Shown here: piece after piece, positions 58,501 to 64,000 of the stretch
How positions within the stretch are numbered: position 1 is the stretch's first letter
How the letters are laid out: each line of letters opens with the position of its first letter
Origin: Lytechinus variegatus
Lineage: Eukaryota > Echinodermata > Echinoidea > Temnopleuroida > Toxopneustidae
Direction: 5' to 3'
Assembly: GCF_018143015.1 (NCBI RefSeq)
Contig: NC_054742.1
Coordinates: 18,776,158-18,840,157, forward strand
DNA length: 64,000 bases
Translations under genes and position numbers: made by a program
The notes under the pieces: generated by a model
What the model was told of the DNA's origin: nothing
The model's input: the letters and a program-made list of their open reading frames with translations, nothing else
Databases searched by the model: none

Positions 58501-60009
58501 ATTATTTGTATACCCTATGATTGTTTCACAATTAGAATCTATAAATTGATTTTATTTCATCAAAGTAATGATTGTTTAAGGTGATATCTTATTTCAGCAT
58601 TGTTAAACCTTCACTACGTTGGTATTATATTTGTTAAAAGTTTTTAAAAATAACGCCTCTGATACCCTTAGGGGCAGAAAGCATGAAAATCGCCATGATA
58701 TACTTGTAAAGTGGAAAGATAATGGACTACAGTATTAACTGAATTAAAGTAAAAGAATGACAATACATACATATATTTCTTTTAAGAAAAAAAGGAAAAG
58801 ATCATCAAATGAACTAAACATTTTACACTTTTCTTCATCATACCATGCACAGGTAATTTAATTTATTTTTTTTTTAAATAAAGAAAAGAAAAACAATTCA
58901 GCCATTAGCTGAGTTCAATTTAAGCATACAGGTGACATTTAATACACCAAATATATCAACCCTGTATAATATTACAATGAGAAGTGTACACACCCTGCAC
59001 AGAAATAACCAACATGCTAAACCAATGTTTCTAATTGAAATGCAATGTCTGACTTTACAGGACACTTACAAGGTACTATTCTTTTCATGTTTAGAGAACA
59101 GCTATGTACATGCTTCAATCAATACATGATTTTATTAATAAATTCTCTGAATTTATCAAACAATAAATCTACATCTCTAGTTGATTCTTCCTTGTCATAC
59201 AAATCATTTAATGACAGACATTCAAATTCATATAACTTTTTTTTCTACAATGTATTGCTTCAGAGTTCATAATCAATAATACATATTTGTATAATGCCAC
59301 CTACACTTCACACACATATCTGGACATAAACTGGGACTGGGTGGTAGATATATGGCAACTCTTTAATTCCCTGCAATTCTAAAGGCTTGTTCACACCATG
59401 AAATAACACTTTTGTTTCTTCTTTTTTAATGATATGAAGTATGATACACAAGATATCTTAGAATCTTGTGAATCAGGGATCAATAAAGAATATGAGCTGT
59501 TCATTACATACATTTGTCATTTATTTCCATAAAGAAGTGCCACAACTGTTTTGCATGTTTCTTTCTTGTGTGTTTTACCAAGCCCCATTTAGATTAACCT
59601 ATGCTTCTAGCAGAGAAATAGGAACTGTTAATGAATACAGCATATACCATTCTATTGCCATATATATAGGTATGAGAAAGACCAAAAACCCTTGTAATCA
59701 TTCAACTATTTCTTGATTCTCATTCTCACAAATATCAACAAATACTTTTTCATTATAACATGTTGGTATATTCTTCTTACCATAGCAAATATTGGATACA
59801 ATATCATATCATTTACAAAATTCACAAAAGTCATATATATTTTCTATGGCTCTCTGAATTACACTTTCAGGGATAGGAAAATACCACTTCGTTCTATCAA
59901 ACTATACTCCATTATGATGAATAATACTTGTCAGTTGTGGGTTACAGTGCTATAGAATGGAACAGTAAGAGAGCCTCTGGACTTACAGTCAGATCAATAC
60001 ACAAGCCAA
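55518..60009 (-). other. Proposed long AHCYL 3' UTR or downstream DNA
   Basis: No coding exon was recognised. It holds a SINE-like tail (about 56787-56940, with 'ATATGGCGCTATACAAATGC' and an ATC-repeat end). It also holds a small MITE (57353-57531, ends GGTGGGTATTTCATAAAG and the inverse near 57510-57529) and a G-run block with repeated 'GTTCCAGAG' phrases (57630-57905). Confidence 0.4.
57353..57531. mobile_element. Small MITE related to 41893-42063
   Basis: The ends CCTGGTGGGTATTTCATAAA and the inverse of CTGGGGGCTGTTTCATATG are inverted repeats with the 'TTTCAT' core shared with the NRF1 intron 5 element. Confidence 0.5.

Positions 60010-64000
<3,991 letters not shown>

Overview
The window looks like nuclear DNA of a deuterostome invertebrate, most likely an echinoderm and probably a sea urchin. 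Three points support this: AT-rich sequence with spliced genes using GT-AG introns; a nuclear respiratory factor 1 gene of the type sea urchin workers call P3A2; and a very high load of terminal-inverted-repeat (TIR) elements, fold-back elements and LINE fragments. The species cannot be fixed from the sequence alone.

Four protein genes can be supported. (1) A minus-strand sulfite-oxidase-type gene: only its first coding exon is visible (3013-3188), and the rest runs off the left edge or sits in unseen exons. (2) SMKR1, small lysine-rich protein 1, complete on the plus strand (coding 19788-20654, 91 aa). (3) NRF1/P3A2, complete on the plus strand in eight coding exons (36553-44860, 463 aa). 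(4) The 3' half of an AHCYL (IRBIT-type S-adenosylhomocysteine-hydrolase-like) gene on the minus strand: five coding exons (63496 down to 60010), the last encoding only the final tyrosine and stop. NRF1 and AHCYL converge. In human, SMKR1, NRF1 and AHCYL2 are close neighbours at 7q32, so this looks like an ancient conserved gene neighbourhood.

Everything else is mobile or repetitive DNA. 0-5 kb: a LINE 3' end, a family with GTCTCACCTGCAT termini, and TTAA-flanked long-TIR elements. 6-9 kb: two large palindromes. 9-13 kb: G-runs and a repeat carrying perfect CRE sites, interrupted by a hAT-like composite. 13-15 kb: degenerate repeats with a clean hAT MITE. 15-29 kb: three copies of a ~2-kb element packed with a mirror-symmetric motif (GCTCGCGCTTCGCGCTCGC). 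One copy holds a 660-bp fold-back element whose arms are 53-bp tandem repeats, and another copy preserves the empty site. A mariner-like element between (TA)n tracts lies at 25-26.8 kb. 29-35 kb: further TTAA and hAT-like elements. 43.3-44.3 kb: a piggyBac-like element in NRF1 intron 7. 45.4-46.2 kb: a long-TIR fold-back element just after the NRF1 stop codon. 49.3-52.7 kb: a nested insertion carrying a 675-codon reverse transcriptase ORF. 53-55.5 kb: two tandem elements carrying ten perfect DR1 nuclear-receptor motifs.

No prokaryotic-type system, CRISPR array, rRNA gene or convincing tRNA gene was seen. The most interesting items are the conserved gene neighbourhood, the tandem-armed fold-back element with a 13-bp target duplication, the mirror-repeat elements, and the DR1/E-box arrays. 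Exon boundaries and repeat ends were read by eye and need confirmation by RNA-seq and whole-genome repeat comparison.
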